Of a DNA stretch of 44,066 nucleotides, positions 41,495 through 44,066 are shown piece by piece. Both the position numbers and the translations under genes were made by a program. A model generated the notes under the pieces. That model was not told the DNA's origin. It ran no database searches and was given only the letters and a program-made list of their open reading frames with translations. The DNA comes from Mycoplasma buteonis. GTDB lineage: Bacteria; Bacillota_I; Bacilli_A; Mycoplasmatales; Metamycoplasmataceae. The stretch spans positions 39,222 to 83,287 of the forward strand of contig NZ_JPOK01000008.1 in the NCBI RefSeq assembly GCF_000733865.1. The letters run 5' to 3'. Positions within the stretch are counted from its first letter, which is position 1. Each line of letters opens with the position of its first letter.

Positions 41495-43568
41495 TTCTAA
41501 TTACCGTCTCTTTCTCTTGGTTTTTTGTTACATAAATAAAGTTATCTTTATTTTCTGTATAAACTATTCTATTTTCTGGTAAAGATAATTCTTTGCTGTG
41601 TACCAGCTCATTAGCTTCTACCTCATTATTATTATTTAAATCATTTCAAAAGTAAATTTTGCTATTATCTTTTACTTCTTCTATATCATCAGTAAAATAA
41701 CTAAAATATTTATTCAAAGGATACAAACGATTATCAAGCTGATTTTTACGTTCGGGTGTTAATTCGTTAGAATTTGCTTGATATAACCGAGCGCCTTCAT
41801 CAAAATTATAATGTCCAAAAAAGTTAAATATTGAATTGTAATGTAATTTAGCAATTTTATACATTCTATTTTGTTCATCAGTTAATACTAACGCTTTAAA
41901 ATTATTGTTTTTTAAATAACCGCTTAAAACTAAATTATTATTATTCATTTTTGCAAGGGCAATGCTTTTACCATATCCCATCGCTTGTAAAAAAGTTTGA
42001 TAAAACTCAATGCTTCGGTTTTTTCTTCTATTTTCTGGCAACTCAGGATAAATTTTCATTTTATTTAGTTTATCTTCAATTTCATAGTGTATTTGTGGAA
42101 TTTCAAAAACGGTATTTGGATACATCAAAGCGTTTTGAATGAAATTACCCTGACGATGTGGATTTGATAACCCATTTAAATAAGTTCTAGATCAATCAAC
42201 ATTATTAGTTGAAGGAATAACATTTTTAATTAACCTTGTAAAAGGATTGTAAACATAACTTCCAAATCAACTTGAAACAATAATGTCATTTTGGTTAGTA
42301 AATATTTCGTTTGTTCTTGTTTCATCAATATTATAATATGATTCATATCCATATTTAGTATATTCTCTTGGTACTAACTCAGTCATAGAGTAGTAATATA
42401 AAATATCTGATAAAGAGTTAGCATATTGTAATCTAGCATCAATAAAAAACTCTCTTGCAAATTCATCTTTTGAAAAAGTTTTATCACTTTTGAAGTTAGC
42501 TAAATTAAAAAGCTGTGCCAAAGTAAAATTTTGATTTATAAATTTAGAATAATCATCTTTAATATTAAAAATATTATTAATAATAAAATCATTAATTTTT
42601 AAACGATAATCAAAATCATAATTAAGTAATTTAATAAAGTTATTAGAAAAAGTTTGATTTCAAAACTCTTGGTAAGTTAATGACTTTTGCAGTTTTGCTT
42701 GGTATGTAAAAGTTAAATCTTCTAGTGCTTCTTGATTATAAGCATTATTTAGATTTTTATTATTAACTTTAAACCTTTTTACTTTAGTGATATAAGAATT
42801 TGCTCAGTGATGCATGTATTCATGAAATACCGTAGGTAAAATTTGAGCAATTTTTCCATATAAATCTAAATTTGTACCAAATAAACTCACTGTATTGATA
42901 AAAATTTGATTAATATTGGTAATATAAAGACCATTAACATTGTCAGTAATTTTGCTCCCACCGTTAAAGTTAATCGCCTTTAAAAATTTTATTTCAGGTC
43001 CAAAAGGTACTTTTCTTTTGAATTCTTGTGCTAAAGCAATTAAACCTTTTGGTCCTAAAAAGTAAATTTTTTGTTTATTAATTTCTTTTGGATAATCTCT
43101 AAATGCTAAATTTATGTATGGATCAATATACTCATAATAACTGATATTATTTTTATCTTTTTTTAGCTGAACTTCTCCTACTTTATTTAACTCATTTAAG
43201 TTCTTATCGTGTAGTTTTAAATCCTTTTTGGTAGCAGAATATTCTAAAGGATTAATTTTTGTGTATTTATAATCGTAATTTCTAGGTTGATGTTTCTCAT
43301 CGAAAGGAACTATTAAAGCTCCGTTTTCATTTTTATATTTATGTTTATTTGTGATAAATTCACCACTGTTGGTTGTTACTTGTAATTCTTCTTTATTTTT
43401 AAAATCAACTTCATTATATATGTATTTGCTTTTTGGTATCTTATCTTCTAAATGAACTTCATTTAAAAAGTGAAACTGTGTTTTTTCTTGATTATTAACA
43501 CATGATGCTGAAATAACAGTGAAAAAAACACTGGAAAGCAAAAACAATTTAGCATTTTTTCATTTCAT
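41484..43568 (-). CDS. Lipoprotein with HExxH zinc-metalloprotease motif, 694 residues
   Basis: A lipoprotein signal (FLLSSVFFTVISASC, Cys at about 23) precedes a long body. FHEYMHHW (H249, E250, H253) is a zinc-protease HExxH site, so this may cleave proteins at the cell surface. I believe it matches a mollicute lipoprotein-protease family named after M. pulmonis MYPU_1760, but I cannot confirm that here. The third zinc ligand was not identified with confidence. Several UGA codons encode Trp (MHHW, SSWFGSYVYNP, VDWSRTY). TTAGGAGTATA precedes the ATG. It heads the operon with the CHR pair, rsmD and rlmD. Confidence 0.88.
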
Positions 43569-43587
43569 TTATACTCCTAATAAATCT

Positions 43588-43617
43588 ATTTTAAACTATT
43601 TCGATAAATTGACACAA
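43588..43617 (-). promoter_or_regulatory. Promoter of the metalloprotease-CHR-rsmD-rlmD operon
   Basis: TTGTGT (43612-43617) and TAAAAT (43588-43593) on the minus strand are 18 bases apart, with the -10 about 19 bases before the ATG and a clear ribosome site between. Confidence 0.5.
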
Positions 43618-43697
43618 AAACATAATTAATCGCTAATTTTTAAAAAGAATTTACACAATATTTTTAAGTATATTTTTTAATGCAAAGAATACTTTTA

Positions 43698-43719
43698 TAT
43701 AATTTTAAAAATATATAAT
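43698..43719 (+). promoter_or_regulatory. Two TATAAT elements upstream of hsdM
   Basis: Perfect TATAAT hexamers occur at 43698-43703 and 43714-43719 on the plus strand, 55-70 bases before hsdM. Neither has a convincing -35, but either could start the hsdM transcript. Confidence 0.4.
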
Positions 43720-43720
43720 G

Positions 43721-43744
43721 TAATTTAATTTTTTAATTAAATTA
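43721..43744. repeat. Perfect inverted repeat between the hsdM -10 and ribosome site
   Basis: Ten-base arms TAATTTAATT and AATTAAATTA around TTTT. It begins directly after the second TATAAT, so it would be at the 5' end of the transcript, where it could serve as an operator or RNA hairpin. Composition is all A/T, so chance is a real alternative. Confidence 0.4.
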
Positions 43745-43773
43745 CTGTATAAAAAAATACAAGGAATAAAAAA

Positions 43774-44066
43774 ATGGACAATAAAAAAGAACAAGAAAGA
43801 GATGAATTACATAAAACAATTTGAAATATAGCAGACAATTTACGTGGACAAGTAGATGGGTGAGAGTTTAAATCTTACGTACTTGTTACCATGTTTTACC
43901 GTTATATTTCTGAAAGTTTAGTAAAACATATTAATGCAATTGGTAAGCGTGGTCTGCCTGATTTTGATTATGCAGCACTTGATGACTCAGATCCAGTTGT
44001 GCGTCAAAATATTGAAGAAATTAAGAAAATGTGCTTACCTGAAAAAGGATATTTTATGTATCCTTC
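43774..44066 (+). CDS. hsdM: Type I restriction-modification system methyltransferase subunit, N-terminal part (runs off the window)
   Basis: The first 97 residues show the HsdM N-terminal domain: ELHKTIWNIADNLRGQVDGWEFKSYVLVTMFYRYISE and LPDFDYAALDDSD. HsdM methylates adenine in the recognition sequence together with HsdS, and forms the nuclease with HsdR; those partners would lie to the right. UGA codons encode Trp in TIWNIA and DGWEFK. AAGGAATAAAAAA precedes the ATG. The catalytic NPPF motif is beyond the window edge, so intactness cannot be judged. Confidence 0.93.

Noticed and set aside
1-44066. CRISPR array, insertion sequence, tRNA or rRNA gene.
   Set aside because: No regularly spaced short DNA repeats, no transposase motifs or terminal inverted repeats, and no cloverleaf or rRNA signature was seen on reading.

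Overview
The window is from a wall-less mollicute (Mycoplasma sensu lato). The DNA is very AT-rich and UGA is read as tryptophan throughout. The clearest proof is the sigma-factor region 2 'TWWIRQ' motif, where both Trp codons are UGA (24816-24821). Gene content (SufS/SufU without SufBCD, fused NadD-YqeK, large lipoproteins, an HExxH lipoprotein, paired short chromate-transporter proteins) suggests the Mycoplasmopsis/hominis-group side of the mollicutes; that placement is inference. With UGA read as Trp, the many short open frames collapse into about 29 intact genes. All lie on the minus strand except topA and the partial hsdM at the right edge.

Layout, left to right. At 1-60 there is a terminator-like 3' arm and a GC-rich hairpin. 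rpsD-rpmE (1056-225) follow a structured leader. A seven-gene overlapping chain, read right to left (6881-1312), is nusB - hypothetical - sufS - sufU - dinB - nadD/yqeK fusion - rluB. Next are mnmG-rlmH (9279-7001). Then come two large surface-type genes: a membrane-anchored 996-residue helical protein (12365-9375) and a giant 3,537-residue lipoprotein (23187-12574). The giant protein has an SGNH-hydrolase head and a helical tail of more than 3,000 residues containing an approximately 230-residue repeat. After these are a Nif3-like gene, then glyS-dnaG-rpoD (29112-24240), tdk, a hypothetical gene, and rpsF-ssb-rpsR with a leader that fits S6:S18 autoregulation. topA runs rightward (32186-34057) and shares a bidirectional terminator with two paralogous lipoprotein genes (37620-34091). 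A gene-free stretch of about 730 bases follows. Then a tightly overlapping operon (43568-38350) encodes an HExxH lipoprotein, two short CHR-type transporters, rsmD and an RlmD-like methyltransferase. The window ends in the first 97 codons of hsdM.

Two themes stand out. First, housekeeping genes (translation, replication, tRNA and rRNA modification, NAD synthesis, sulfur mobilisation) are packed in operons whose stops and starts overlap, while the surface-protein genes are long, lineage-specific and separately promoted. Second, several first genes of transcription units (the giant lipoprotein, its 996-residue neighbour, glyS, mnmG, topA) lack a Shine-Dalgarno sequence and have a -10-like hexamer 6-9 bases before the ATG. 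This suggests leaderless mRNAs, whereas internal genes have clear AGGAG sites. The best candidate for something under-described is the giant repeat-tailed SGNH lipoprotein together with the adjacent anchored helical protein.
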